Below are positions 18,266 to 26,146 of a stretch of 64,000 bases of DNA, piece by piece. The DNA is from UBA1141 sp963665155 (lineage in GTDB: Bacteria; Chloroflexota; Dehalococcoidia; Lucifugimonadales; UBA3495). The notes beneath the pieces are model-generated. The model was not told where the DNA came from. It saw only the letters and a program-made list of their open reading frames with translations, and did not search any database. Where the stretch lies: positions 1,488,001-1,552,000 of the forward strand of contig CAXXFI010000002.1 of NCBI GenBank assembly GCA_963665155.2, given 5' to 3'. Within the stretch, counting starts at the first letter, position 1. Each line of letters begins with the position of its first letter. Both the position numbers and the translations under genes were made by a program.

Positions 18266-19462
18266 ATGCCCCGGCTAGAAGCACTGAGCGAAGTTGAACG
18301 GAAATCCCTATCGTTCTTCCCATGCATGGAATTTGACCAAACGCCCTGGGTTCCTCTGTCCAAAGACCTGTCCCAATCTAAAGTAGCGTTAATAAGCACC
18401 GCTGGCCTCCATGTCCGCGGCGACAAACCTTTCATCAGCGACTTTAAGGGCGGAGACCCATCATTCCGGGTTATACCCAGCAATACAAGCCCCGCCGACA
18501 TACTCCAGAGCCACGTCAGCATTGGCTTTGACCATACCGGCTTCTACAAAGACATGAACATAGCTTTCCCCATCGACCGTCTGCAAGAGTTGGTCGAGCG
18601 CGGGGTCATCGGCAGCGTCTCGGAGAATCACTACTCCTTCATGGGCGCCATCCGAGACCCCCGGCGGATCATCGAAGACACCGGCCCTCAAGTGGCCCAA
18701 CTCCTCAAAGACGAAGGCGTAAACATTGCTTTCCTGGTGCCCATTTGACTCCTTTGCACTCACGCCGTGAGCGTGCTTGGTCATGTATTTGAAGCAGCAG
18801 GAATTAGCACCGTGTCGGTGGCTTTGGTTCGGGAGCACGCCGAAAAGGTGAAGCCTCCCCGAGCGCTATTTGCTCCATTCCCCTTCGGCCACACCCTGGG
18901 TAGGCCCAACGACCCCGAGTATCAGCACAAGGTGATCGCCGCCGCCTTTGATCTGCTAAACCGTCCGTCCGGTCCCGTCTTGGAAGACTTTGATGGCGAA
19001 GTAGGCGAAAAGCTGGTCCAGGCATCAGCGATTGAAGTTTCGGTGGCTTCAAGCAACGGGACCAATCCGGCCGACGAATTAACCTCAATGCGCGAACTCT
19101 ACGAACGATGGGTGGCCGACCACGACGGGCGCACCATGGTGGGCCTCAGTGGCATCCCACAGCGCCGGTACCGGGGGACGGTCCGTTTCCTGGAAGAGTA
19201 CGCCGAAAATGGCGCCGCCGACATAAAGGAACGCCCAGAGGATGTGGCTGTTCCCCAGTTCATGCGCTACTGTGTCGACGACCTCAAGGCGTTTTACTAC
19301 GAGGCTCGTATGGCCCAGCGATCCAACGCCACCGAAGAAGAGATTCACACTTGGTTCTGGGGGGAAACCGCCATTGCCCAGTTGATCAAAGATGTTGCCA
19401 AGCGCATGAATGAAACCGACGATGCCGACCTCAAGTCCTTCGCGAACGGACTGGCCCGTTAA
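18266..19462 (+). CDS. GrdB/PrdB-like reductase selenoprotein with in-frame TGA (Sec161)
   Basis: The frame opens at an ATG with GGAGG ahead of it. It runs through KVALISTAGLHVRGDKPF and LVERGVIGSVSENHYSFMG to NIAFLVPI, meets TGA at 18746-18748, and continues in frame as LLCTHAVSVLGHVFEAAGIS to SFANGLAR. With Sec inserted the protein has 398 residues. The placement Sec-x-x-Cys-T-H before a long helix matches the active site of glycine/sarcosine/betaine/D-proline reductase B-type subunits. In Clostridia these use a selenolate to cleave C-N bonds. No grdA, grdC or prdA partner is in the window, so the substrate is unknown. A hairpin follows the TGA. Confidence 0.88.
18756..18776 (+). promoter_or_regulatory. 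candidate bacterial SECIS element for GrdB-like gene
   Basis: CTCAC (18759-18763) pairs with GTGAG (18767-18771) around a GCC loop, extended by GCA (18756-18758) with TGC (18774-18776) and a two-base bulge. The loop starts 15 bases after the TGA and has G first, close to the short end of the known bacterial range. Confidence 0.6.
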
Positions 19463-19599
19463 GGTTGCCCGTCACACCCAGTTATGTAAGCTAATATTGA
19501 TGCCTGGTGGGCAAACCCAGAATCACAATTGGGTAAGTCTCACCAGGTACTCGCCTGGGTCGGATGGCCGACCACTAAAACCCGTTAGGGAGATTTCAA

Positions 19600-21627
19600 T
19601 TGGTACCTCCAGGAGACATCGGGGCCGTTCCTATTTGGGTAGGCGTATACGTTGCGCTTGCTTTATCAATGGGCGTTTCGAGCTACCTCTTCTATGTGCG
19701 GGTGATACACCTCATCCTGCAAGGCAAAAGTGTTGCCCGCTTTGACCAACCCATGGAGCGTCTCAAAGGCGCTCTTTTAATAGTTTTGGGCCAGCGCCGG
19801 GTTTTGCAGCGGGTACCGGCCAAGGATTGGGCGGGCATAGGCCACGCCACCATCTTCTGGGGATTTCTGTCCTTCGCTCTAAGCTACCTGATATTCATCT
19901 TCATAGGCTCGGCGTGGCACGCATTCCCGGAGAAACTTTTCACCGAAAGCGGCGTCAGAGTCTACAGCAGGTACCTGGACATAGTCGCTGCCGTGTTGCT
20001 GGTAATGCTGGGCTGGGGGTTGGTCCGGCGCTGGGCGGTGAAGCCTCGCCGGTTGAGTTTCGATCTCACCCGCAATATAGATTCGGTAATTATTGTCGCG
20101 TCAATTGCCGGCCTGATGGTTTCCACCCTCCTGACTCACTCTTTCTACGTGGCCCAGGGCGGCATAGGACCGGAAGCCGACGTTTACATCGGCAAGGGTC
20201 TGGGAAATTTGTTCAGCGACTTGGGCCTAGGCACAGGCGCCGCAAACACGTTACAAGGCACTTTTTGGTGGATACATCTAGCCATCATCTTGGGATTCTC
20301 CGTCTACATTCCCTTTTCCAAGCATATGCACATGATGGCCGCTCCCCTTAATGCCTTTTTCCGCTCCTTGGAGCCTCGAGGCGCATTGCCCACGATCGAC
20401 CTGGAAAACACCGAGCGCTTCGGTGCTGGGCGGGTTCAGGATTTCACTTGGAAGCAACTTCTGGACGGCTATGCTTGTGCCGTGTGCGGCCGCTGTTCCG
20501 ACGTTTGCCCCGCCAACATCACCGGCAAGCTACTGTCCCCCATGCACATCGTGGAAAATCTTAAAGACCACATGATGGCAATCGGACACCAAGGGGACCG
20601 CAATCCCGAGCACGTGGAGCCTTCCCTGCTCATTGGTGGCGCAATCTCCGAAACAGCCATTTGGGACTGCCTTTCCTGCGGTGCTTGCATGGAGGAATGC
20701 CCCGTGGTGGTGGAACACGTACCCACCATCATGGACATGCGCCGGAACTTGGTGCTGGAAGAGTCTAAAGTGCCTGAGACCGCCATGAACGCGCTCCTCA
20801 GCCTGGAGCAAAGAGGCCACCCGTGGCGAGGAACCCAGTATTCCCGCACCGACTGGGCCGAAGGCCTGAACGTTCCAACAATGGCAGAAAATCCGGAAGC
20901 TGAGTACCTGTTTTGGGTCGGATGCACCGCAGCGCTGGAGCAGCGGAGTCAATCCATCGCGCGGTCCATGGTAAAGGTCCTCCAACGCGCTGGGGTGGAC
21001 TTCGCCATACTGGGTGACGAAGAGACTTGCTCCGGAGACCCGGCCCGGCGAATGGGCAACGAGTACCTTTTCCAAATTCTGGCCCAACAGAACATCGAAA
21101 CCTTCACCAACTACAACATCAAGAAGATAGTGACCATTTGCCCGCATTGCTTTAACACCATGCGGAACGAGTACCCTCAATTCGGCGGCAATTTCGAGGT
21201 GCTCCACTACAGCCAACTGATCGACGATTTAATTCAACAAGGCAAACTGAAGCCAGTGAACCCGGTAAACATTACCATGGCTTATCATGACTCTTGCTTC
21301 TTGGGCCGCCATAACGGAATCTACGACCAACCTCGAAACATTGCCAAGGCTATTCCCGGCCTGAAGTTGGTTGAGATTGAGCCACATTGCCGCCAAAGGG
21401 GTTTCTGTTGTGGCGCTGGCGGTGGCCACATGTGGATTGAGGAAAGCCAAGGCACACGAGTCAACCACACCCGCACCGATCAGTTTTTGGGAACCCAAGC
21501 CGATACTATCGGCGTCTCTTGCCCTTTCTGCCTGCAGATGATGACGGAAGGTATTCAGGCCAAGGGCGTGGATGGCGAGAAGCAGTCCAAAGACGTCCTG
21601 GAACTTCTCTCCGAGAGCCTGGAGTAA
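19600..21627 (+). CDS. membrane Fe-S protein with NarI-like and HdrD-like domains (possible ETF:quinone oxidoreductase)
   Basis: The product is 675 residues. The first ~250 contain about six hydrophobic helices of a nitrate-reductase-gamma-like b-cytochrome (YVALALSMGVSSYLFYV, GFLSFALSYLIFIFIG, HLAIILGFSVYIPF). Two 4Fe-4S motifs follow (CAVCGRCSDVCP and CLSCGACMEECP), then two CCG/DUF224 domains (SGDPARRMGNEY; HDSCFLGRHNGIYD; CCGAGGGHMWIEE). This architecture is known for membrane HdrD-type proteins, including the EMO enzymes that pass electrons from ETF to menaquinone. The start is TTG with AGGGAG upstream. It sits just downstream of the GrdB-like selenoprotein gene, so it could be that system's membrane electron link (inference). 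Confidence 0.88.
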   Translation: MVPPGDIGAVPIWVGVYVALALSMGVSSYLFYVRVIHLILQGKSVARFDQPMERLKGALLIVLGQRRVLQRVPAKDWAGIGHATIFWGFLSFALSYLIFIFIGSAWHAFPEKLFTESGVRVYSRYLDIVAAVLLVMLGWGLVRRWAVKPRRLSFDLTRNIDSVIIVASIAGLMVSTLLTHSFYVAQGGIGPEADVYIGKGLGNLFSDLGLGTGAANTLQGTFWWIHLAIILGFSVYIPFSKHMHMMAAPLNAFFRSLEPRGALPTIDLENTERFGAGRVQDFTWKQLLDGYACAVCGRCSDVCPANITGKLLSPMHIVENLKDHMMAIGHQGDRNPEHVEPSLLIGGAISETAIWDCLSCGACMEECPVVVEHVPTIMDMRRNLVLEESKVPETAMNALLSLEQRGHPWRGTQYSRTDWAEGLNVPTMAENPEAEYLFWVGCTAALEQRSQSIARSMVKVLQRAGVDFAILGDEETCSGDPARRMGNEYLFQILAQQNIETFTNYNIKKIVTICPHCFNTMRNEYPQFGGNFEVLHYSQLIDDLIQQGKLKPVNPVNITMAYHDSCFLGRHNGIYDQPRNIAKAIPGLKLVEIEPHCRQRGFCCGAGGGHMWIEESQGTRVNHTRTDQFLGTQADTIGVSCPFCLQMMTEGIQAKGVDGEKQSKDVLELLSESLE

Positions 21628-21707
21628 CTAGCGTCGAACTATCGCGAGTAGACTTGGAAACTCCGTCACTCATGGTTGGGGTTCGTCGTTAATAAGGGGG
21701 ACGGAAA

Positions 21708-21965
21708 ATGCCAGCAGATATCGTGACCATATCCCAACTATGCGGCAAATGCCGTGCCGAACTGAGCACCTTCGAAATCAAGAAAGACAATATGATGCTC
21801 ACCACCGAAGACGAAATTTGGTGCCCTCACTGCAATGAGAACACACCCGAGGTTCGGGACGTGGCGGGCCGCCTGGAAGCCATTCGGAAGGAAACGGCCA
21901 GCTACCCGAAAGCCGTGCCCGCAACGCCTTTTACCGCCGCATCAGCAAATAAAGGCTCCGGTTAA
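21708..21965 (+). CDS. small zinc-ribbon protein
   Basis: The product is 85 residues with two CxxC knuckles, CGKCRAEL near residue 12 and CPHCNENTP near residue 39, typical of a four-cysteine zinc ribbon. The rest is a short charged helix and a Thr/Ala-rich tail. AAGGGGGACG precedes the ATG. It follows the NarI/HdrD-like gene by 80 bases on the same strand and may be cotranscribed. Function unknown. Confidence 0.75.
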   Translation: MPADIVTISQLCGKCRAELSTFEIKKDNMMLTTEDEIWCPHCNENTPEVRDVAGRLEAIRKETASYPKAVPATPFTAASANKGSG

Positions 21966-22077
21966 TTTCCTTGCCTCTGCCCCTTGTGCAAAAAATCAAT
22001 CCCCGACCATTTCTTAGCATGCAAGAAGGGTGCCAGGCCTGCCTCCAGCGATTTCGTAGCGCTAACAACCTCCGCTG

Positions 22078-22830
22078 ATGCTACCCAACTGGATTTGGAG
22101 GATGGTGGAAAAGCGTTACGTCTTTTTCCCCACTTCCGAAATTGAAATGACGCCCGCAGACGTGGGCTTGGACTACGAGGACGTATATTTCCCCACGGCA
22201 CATGAGAACCGGCTGCACGGCTGGTATGTGCCGGGCTCTGGTAACGGCACGTGGCTATGGTTTCACGGCAACGGCGGCAACGTGGGGCACCGAGTCACCG
22301 AACTGGCGCTGCTCCACCACCGGTTGGGCATGGACCTACTTATGTTCGACTACCAGGGCTATGGAACAAGCCAGGGCAATCCGACGGAGACAGCCACATA
22401 TCAAGACGCCCGAGGGGCCTTGCGTCTTGGCGATAATACTGGGCCGCTTATCTACTACGGGCATTCCCTGGGGACGGCAATTGCCACCGAGCTTGCAGTG
22501 GAGCATCCACCGGATGGCCTGATATTAGTATCGCCCTTCACGTCGATTAGCGATATGGCGAAGCAGGCTTTCCCCTGGCTCCCTTCGTCCTGGCTCCTGA
22601 AAAGCCACTACAACACCCTGGCCCGCATCCCCAACGTCCGTTGCCCTGTGCTAATACTCCACGGAACTCAAGACGAATTGGTGCCCGTGTCCCATGGAGA
22701 ACAGCTTTTCAACGCCGCCACGGGATCCAAGACGTTCCATGCACTGCCCGAAGCCGGGCACAACGACACTTTCGAGGCGGGCGACGAGGATTATTGGACT
22801 GCCATTGAGGCCTTTCTTGCGGCTTTGTGA
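22078..22830 (+). CDS. alpha/beta hydrolase (BEM46/ABHD13-like)
   Basis: The product is up to 250 residues. The nucleophile elbow is YYGHSLGTAIA, the oxyanion region is WFHGNGGNVGHR, the acid is in LHGTQDELVPVSHG and the catalytic His in LPEAGHNDTF. The order and spacing match BEM46-type serine hydrolases. Their substrates are poorly known. Starts at ATG 22078 and 22102 are both possible; conserved sequence begins near VEKRYVFFP, favouring the later one. The 318 bases that follow hold a short inverted repeat (TTTTGAGT at 22859 with ACTCAAAA at 22879) and no gene. Confidence 0.88.
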   Translation: MLPNWIWRMVEKRYVFFPTSEIEMTPADVGLDYEDVYFPTAHENRLHGWYVPGSGNGTWLWFHGNGGNVGHRVTELALLHHRLGMDLLMFDYQGYGTSQGNPTETATYQDARGALRLGDNTGPLIYYGHSLGTAIATELAVEHPPDGLILVSPFTSISDMAKQAFPWLPSSWLLKSHYNTLARIPNVRCPVLILHGTQDELVPVSHGEQLFNAATGSKTFHALPEAGHNDTFEAGDEDYWTAIEAFLAAL

Positions 22831-23148
22831 AGCAAGGCGCGGATTAGAGGCCGAGCGATTTTGAGTTTGGTACGTGGGACTCAAAAACGATATGACAACC
22901 CACGCCCAGCACGACAAGATTCGGACCAAGCAAAATCCACCAACCAAGACGTTTCATGCAACTCCCGGATCATGTAATAATGCCCCTGTCGCTATCAGGG
23001 GGCTTCACAAATCGCTGCTAGAAGACACATAGCTTCCAACCCCAGAGAATGGAGACTACCGGAAACTTATCCCCAGAGAGACAATCGGAATCAGGGCCAG
23101 ATTCACTATTATTGTTGGATGGTAAAAATCAAAGAAGGGGGGAGCACT

Positions 23149-23411
23149 ATGGCTGCAAAGAACAAGATGGAGTTGGAGATCGTATACTGCCAGGATTGAG
23201 GACACGCCTTACGTGCTGCCTGGATGGCAGTAGAAGCCTTGAGCCGGGCTGACGAGCACATCGCCAGCTTTAAGCTAACACCGGGACCTCACGTAAATTC
23301 GACGTAATTGTCGATGGAGAAATCGTGGCCGACCACCGTCACGAAGCCAACGCCCACATTTTCCCGGACATTCAGGACTTGATGAAGGCCATCAACTCCC
23401 GACTAGGCTGA
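23149..23411 (+). pseudogene. SelW/Rdx-family selenoprotein with in-frame TGA (Sec17) and one frameshift
   Basis: From the ATG at 23149 (GGGGGGAGCACT ahead of it) the frame reads MELEIVYCQD, TGA at 23197-23199, then GHALRAAWMAVEALSRADE and SFKLTPGPH. C-x-x-U after a short beta strand, followed by an amphipathic helix, is the redox site of Rdx-fold selenoproteins (SelW, SelT, SelH, Rdx12). Near 23293 one base is missing. In the next frame the expected second half continues as KFDVIVDGEIVADHRHEAN and FPDIQDLMKAINSRLG and stops at 23411. Adding one base gives 87 residues, the usual size. A SECIS-like hairpin lies after the TGA. The missing base may be a sequence error, in which case the gene is intact. 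Confidence 0.8.
23214..23232 (+). promoter_or_regulatory. candidate bacterial SECIS element for SelW-like gene
   Basis: TGCTGCC (23214-23220) pairs with GGCAGTA (23226-23232) over seven pairs, including one G-U, around the loop TGGAT. The loop starts 21 bases after the TGA and has G in second place. This is the clearest of the three SECIS candidates. Confidence 0.7.
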
Positions 23412-23566
23412 CACAGCCTTGCTGCCTGGTAGATCAGCACTGCTCGCTGCCGGATGGCGCAGCTTGTAAAAGCGGAATTAACCCCTGGCCATGGCCTGAC
23501 TCAGATACATGAAGCATGGTTGGTCGAACTTTTTGAAGCTATTTCGATGGATGAAAATATACCAGT

Positions 23567-23621
23567 CCGCTCGCAAGGAACCTTCGCTGAACCTCAATAC
23601 GAGGGACCTTAATGCGAGCGG
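23567..23621. repeat. inverted repeat in intergenic spacer
   Basis: CCGCTCGCA (23567-23575) and TGCGAGCGG (23613-23621) are perfect 9-base arms about 37 bases apart, with ACCA and TGGT outside them. The 249-base spacer between the SelW-like gene and the small gene at 23661 holds nothing else that I can name. Confidence 0.7.
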
Positions 23622-23660
23622 AATTGGTAAAACCGTTCATTAACTACGAACGTGGTGACG

Positions 23661-23870
23661 CTACACTTGCTCGGCGTAGTCCAAGTGAATCAGGTATTTG
23701 CTGCCTTCCCCGGGGCCGTCAATGATCACGACCTCGTGGACATGCATGTCATGGTTTTCTATAGACTGGGTGACGCCCGTGGTCTCGACAGTCAACCCGG
23801 CCCGGGTCTTGAACTTTAACCCGGCTTCGATACTCGACATTTCAGCGTAAGCCAACGAATTGTCCTCCAT
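23661..23870 (-). CDS. small hypothetical protein
   Basis: A 69-residue acidic frame, MEDNSLAYAEMSS to YLIHLDYAEQV, with alternating hydrophobic residues (VHEVVIIDG, SKYLIHLDY) as in a small beta-rich domain. No family was recognised. Codon use looks like the neighbours. No strong ribosome-binding site is present before the ATG (A-rich only). The 267 bases upstream, towards the DUF503 gene, contain no recognisable feature. Confidence 0.5.
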   Translation of the reverse strand: MEDNSLAYAEMSSIEAGLKFKTRAGLTVETTGVTQSIENHDMHVHEVVIIDGPGEGSKYLIHLDYAEQV

Positions 23871-24137
23871 GAATTTTTTTTACCCGGCTAAATTGTGTCC
23901 AGTCTCAATCTTTTGACACCGTCGTTAGGTCCGATTCCACGGGCCACAGATACAATCTAGCGCTTGCGGGTACCTCGTTACGTTTCCGGCGGAGACGGGC
24001 CCACCGACCATCGTAAGAGCCGTGCCTAAAAGTCTACAAACACTGTTTGGCGGAGTCAAGTCCTTCTGAACGGAGATTCTTAGTCGCATCCCGGCCCACA
24101 GGATGAAAACCCTACTAAGTTAACGTCCCTTACGGTC

Positions 24138-24425
24138 CTAAACCCCGGAAATCAACTCGGTTTCATAATCCAACAAGACTAGGTCGCCGCTAAACTCTTC
24201 TACGAAGGACACGATTTTGGACATCATTTCATGGGCGTGAGCGGTGTCGTTGCTCACACAGCAGACACCGATGGTCAGCCGCTGCCATAGATCGTTGTGA
24301 TCAACCTCCGCCACATTGAACTGATTTCTCAAACGGGCGGTCAACGATCTGACCAACTGCCTTTTCGACTTTAGATTTGTCGACTCCGGCAAGTGAGCGC
24401 TAATCCGGCAAACTCCTATGTGCAC
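24138..24425 (-). CDS. DUF503 family protein (YlxP-like)
   Basis: From the GTG at 24425 the product is 95 residues: HIGVCRISAHLPESTNLKSK, then LVRSLTARLRNQFNVAEVDH, WQRLTIGVCCVSND, and the late VSFVEEFSGDLVLLDYE. The LKSKR and NVAEVD words are hallmarks of DUF503, a small alpha/beta protein often found near translation genes and of unproven function. GGAGGAGAGG directly before the GTG supports this start over the ATG at 24461. Confidence 0.85.
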   Translation of the reverse strand: MHIGVCRISAHLPESTNLKSKRQLVRSLTARLRNQFNVAEVDHNDLWQRLTIGVCCVSNDTAHAHEMMSKIVSFVEEFSGDLVLLDYETELISGV

Positions 24426-24585
24426 CCCTCTCCTCCAACCCGGTTTAACCGGTCGCAGCATTGATTCGCACTAATTTTCACAAATTCCTTGACTCCATCG
24501 GAAAACCCATTATAGATTATAGACCTAAGAGTAGAAATCGAGGCCATGGGCTTATTCGGTTTATGGTTTTCGTTCACGTCCCGAT

Positions 24586-24622
24586 CATATCGTAATCGCT
24601 GAATGGTGATTGCTGAGAGGGA
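24586..24622. repeat. degenerate AGCTGA-type repeat words before rex
   Basis: CGTAATCGCTGAATGG and TGATTGCTGAGAGG lie just upstream of the rex reading frame. They weakly resemble the repeats at 2098-2152 and 3348-3383. Confidence 0.35.
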
Positions 24623-24654
24623 GAGATCTTGGGAGTGCAGGAGCGGATACGCAA

Positions 24655-25314
24655 ATGGTAGGTAACCAAAACCAACAGCAAGAACGGGCGGAAGTGCCCG
24701 AGGTTGTGGTCACCAGGCTCCCCCAGTATGTTCGTATCCTCAACCGGCTCCTTGAAGAAGGAACCGAGGTCGTAAGCTCCCAGCAACTGGGAGCCAAGTT
24801 GCAGGTTACTCCGGCGCAGATACGTAAAGACTTGAGTTATTTCGGTCGCTTCGGCAAGCAGGGGCGCGGATACAGCGTCCGCCACCTCCACGACCGCCTG
24901 CGGGACATCCTAGGGCTCAACTCCTACTGGAACGTGGCCGTGGTGGGCGTTGGCCGTTTGGGGCGGGCAATCCTTAGCTACCCCGGCTTTACCCCCGATG
25001 GCTTCCATTTGGTAGCTGCCTTCGACGCCAGCGAAGACGTAGTTGGCCTACAGGTTGGCGACCTGACCGTCCAATCCATTGATGAACTGGAAGAAGTCGT
25101 GAGCGGGCAGAACATTAGTATCGCCATCGTAGCTGTGCCCGTCAGCTTTACCCAAAAAGTCATCGATACATTAGTAGACTGCGGTGTGCGGGCAATCCTC
25201 AATTATGCTCCCACATCCCCACAAGTCCCAGAAGGGGTCAGGATACGCAACATAGACCCGGTGATCGCCCTACAATCCATGACATATTATCTGGGCGACT
25301 CCACAGACCATTAG
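24655..25314 (+). CDS. rex: redox-sensing transcriptional repressor Rex
   Basis: The product is about 219 residues. The N-terminal winged helix contains VSSQQLGAKLQVTPAQIRKD and LSYFGRFGKQGRGY. The NAD(H)-binding Rossmann domain has VVGVGRLGRAILSYPGF, then AAFDASEDVVGLQVG, and the C-terminal LNYAPTSPQVPEGV swap helix is followed by MTYYL. Rex senses the NADH/NAD+ ratio and represses respiratory or fermentative genes. The ATG at 24655 has AGGAG 14 bases upstream; the frame is open to a TTG at 24610. It faces the ATP synthase operon, and no full Rex site was recognised in the window. Confidence 0.95.
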   Translation: MVGNQNQQQERAEVPEVVVTRLPQYVRILNRLLEEGTEVVSSQQLGAKLQVTPAQIRKDLSYFGRFGKQGRGYSVRHLHDRLRDILGLNSYWNVAVVGVGRLGRAILSYPGFTPDGFHLVAAFDASEDVVGLQVGDLTVQSIDELEEVVSGQNISIAIVAVPVSFTQKVIDTLVDCGVRAILNYAPTSPQVPEGVRIRNIDPVIALQSMTYYLGDSTDH

Positions 25315-25389
25315 GCTAGCACTTTATCAAGTTGTAGTTGGCTTAGCATAAACGCCCCCATCCCTTCGGCAAGCTCAGTACGGGCCTAG

Positions 25390-25412
25390 CCTTCCCCCAT
25401 TTTTGGGGAAGG
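25390..25412. repeat. perfect 8-bp stem hairpin
   Basis: CCTTCCCC (25390-25397) and GGGGAAGG (25405-25412) surround a CATTTTT loop, preceded at 25367 by CTTCGGCAAGCTCAGTACGGG, a truncated form of the dispersed TTCG-AAGCTCA repeat. It lies in the 344-base gap between convergent rex and atpC. Confidence 0.7.
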
Positions 25413-25575
25413 AACTTGCCCGCTGCCCTTTGCACAAACCAAGTTAGCTGGCATCCATCGAAATTTAGGTATGAACCTAAGTAGATGAGGCTCCTTACTC
25501 ACCGTAGCGTTTCATTATTTCGACACGTCTAATCCCTGTTTAGATCGCGATACAACACCCACAGCAGCCCAAATT

Positions 25576-25612
25576 AAAAGAGCGTCCCTGTTTCATAGGG
25601 ACGCCCTTTTGC
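25576..25612. terminator. bidirectional terminator between rex and atpC
   Basis: GAGCGTCCCTG and TAGGGACGCCC form a stem of about 7-8 bp (GCGTCCC/GGGACGC core) flanked by AAAA on the left and TTTTG on the right, so either strand ends in a U-tract. Confidence 0.85.
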
Positions 25613-25658
25613 GTTATAACTCTAAACCTGCTGTTCCGCAGGCGGTGCCAACTTAAGC

Positions 25659-26117
25659 CTAAGATCCAGGTCCAGCGTCACCTGACCCCGGAGCAATAGC
25701 TCCGCCGCCCCTAGGCCGTCGACGTCGCACGATGTTCAGCCTTACCTGAGCGCGACGCATAGCGCCGAGAGCCCGTTCCATCTGCATGTCCGTGCTTTCA
25801 TTGGCCACCCGCTCTCTGGCGCGCTCTACGGCTTGCTGTGCCCTGGCTTCGTCGATTTCTTCGGACCTTTCACAAGCGTCGGCGAGAATGGTTACCTTAT
25901 TGCCGATGACCTCCATGAAACCGCCGGTGACTGCCAAGAAGGTATCTGCCCCGTCCTTGCGGATCAGGATTTCCCCAGGCTGTAACATGGTCATCAGGGG
26001 AGCGTGGTGAGGCAGAATTCCCAACTCACCGACAGCGCCCGGCGCGACCACCATATCGACATCTTCGCCAAACACTTGGCGCTCAGCAGTAATTATTTCC
26101 AAGAGCATGGGAGCCAT
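25659..26117 (-). CDS. atpC: F1 ATP synthase epsilon subunit
   Basis: The product is 152 residues. The beta-sandwich N-terminal domain (LEIITAERQVFGEDVDMVV, GELGILPHHAPLMTMLQPG, FMEVIGNKVTILAD) is followed by the two-helix hairpin (EARAQQAVERARERV). The C-terminal ~15 residues are an extra Arg/Gly-rich tail (RRRRPRGGGAIAPGSGD). Epsilon joins the rotor and can inhibit ATP hydrolysis. It is the last gene of the operon. Confidence 0.95.
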   Translation of the reverse strand: MAPMLLEIITAERQVFGEDVDMVVAPGAVGELGILPHHAPLMTMLQPGEILIRKDGADTFLAVTGGFMEVIGNKVTILADACERSEEIDEARAQQAVERARERVANESTDMQMERALGAMRRAQVRLNIVRRRRPRGGGAIAPGSGDAGPGS

Positions 26118-26146
26118 AGCTTCTTCTTATATCCTCTGCCCTACTT

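Noticed and set aside
18767..19462. Separate gene after the GrdB-like TGA
   Set aside because: Same frame, no ribosome site, and the active-site Cys lies between the TGA and the putative start.
21962..22077. Possible extra zinc-finger peptide (CPLCKKSIPDHFLACK) between the zinc ribbon and hydrolase genes
   Set aside because: The text has no start codon, follows a TAA stop, and runs into the hydrolase in another frame; too little support.
24476..24490. Half Rex site (TTCACAA) upstream of rex
   Set aside because: Only one half of the expected palindrome is present.
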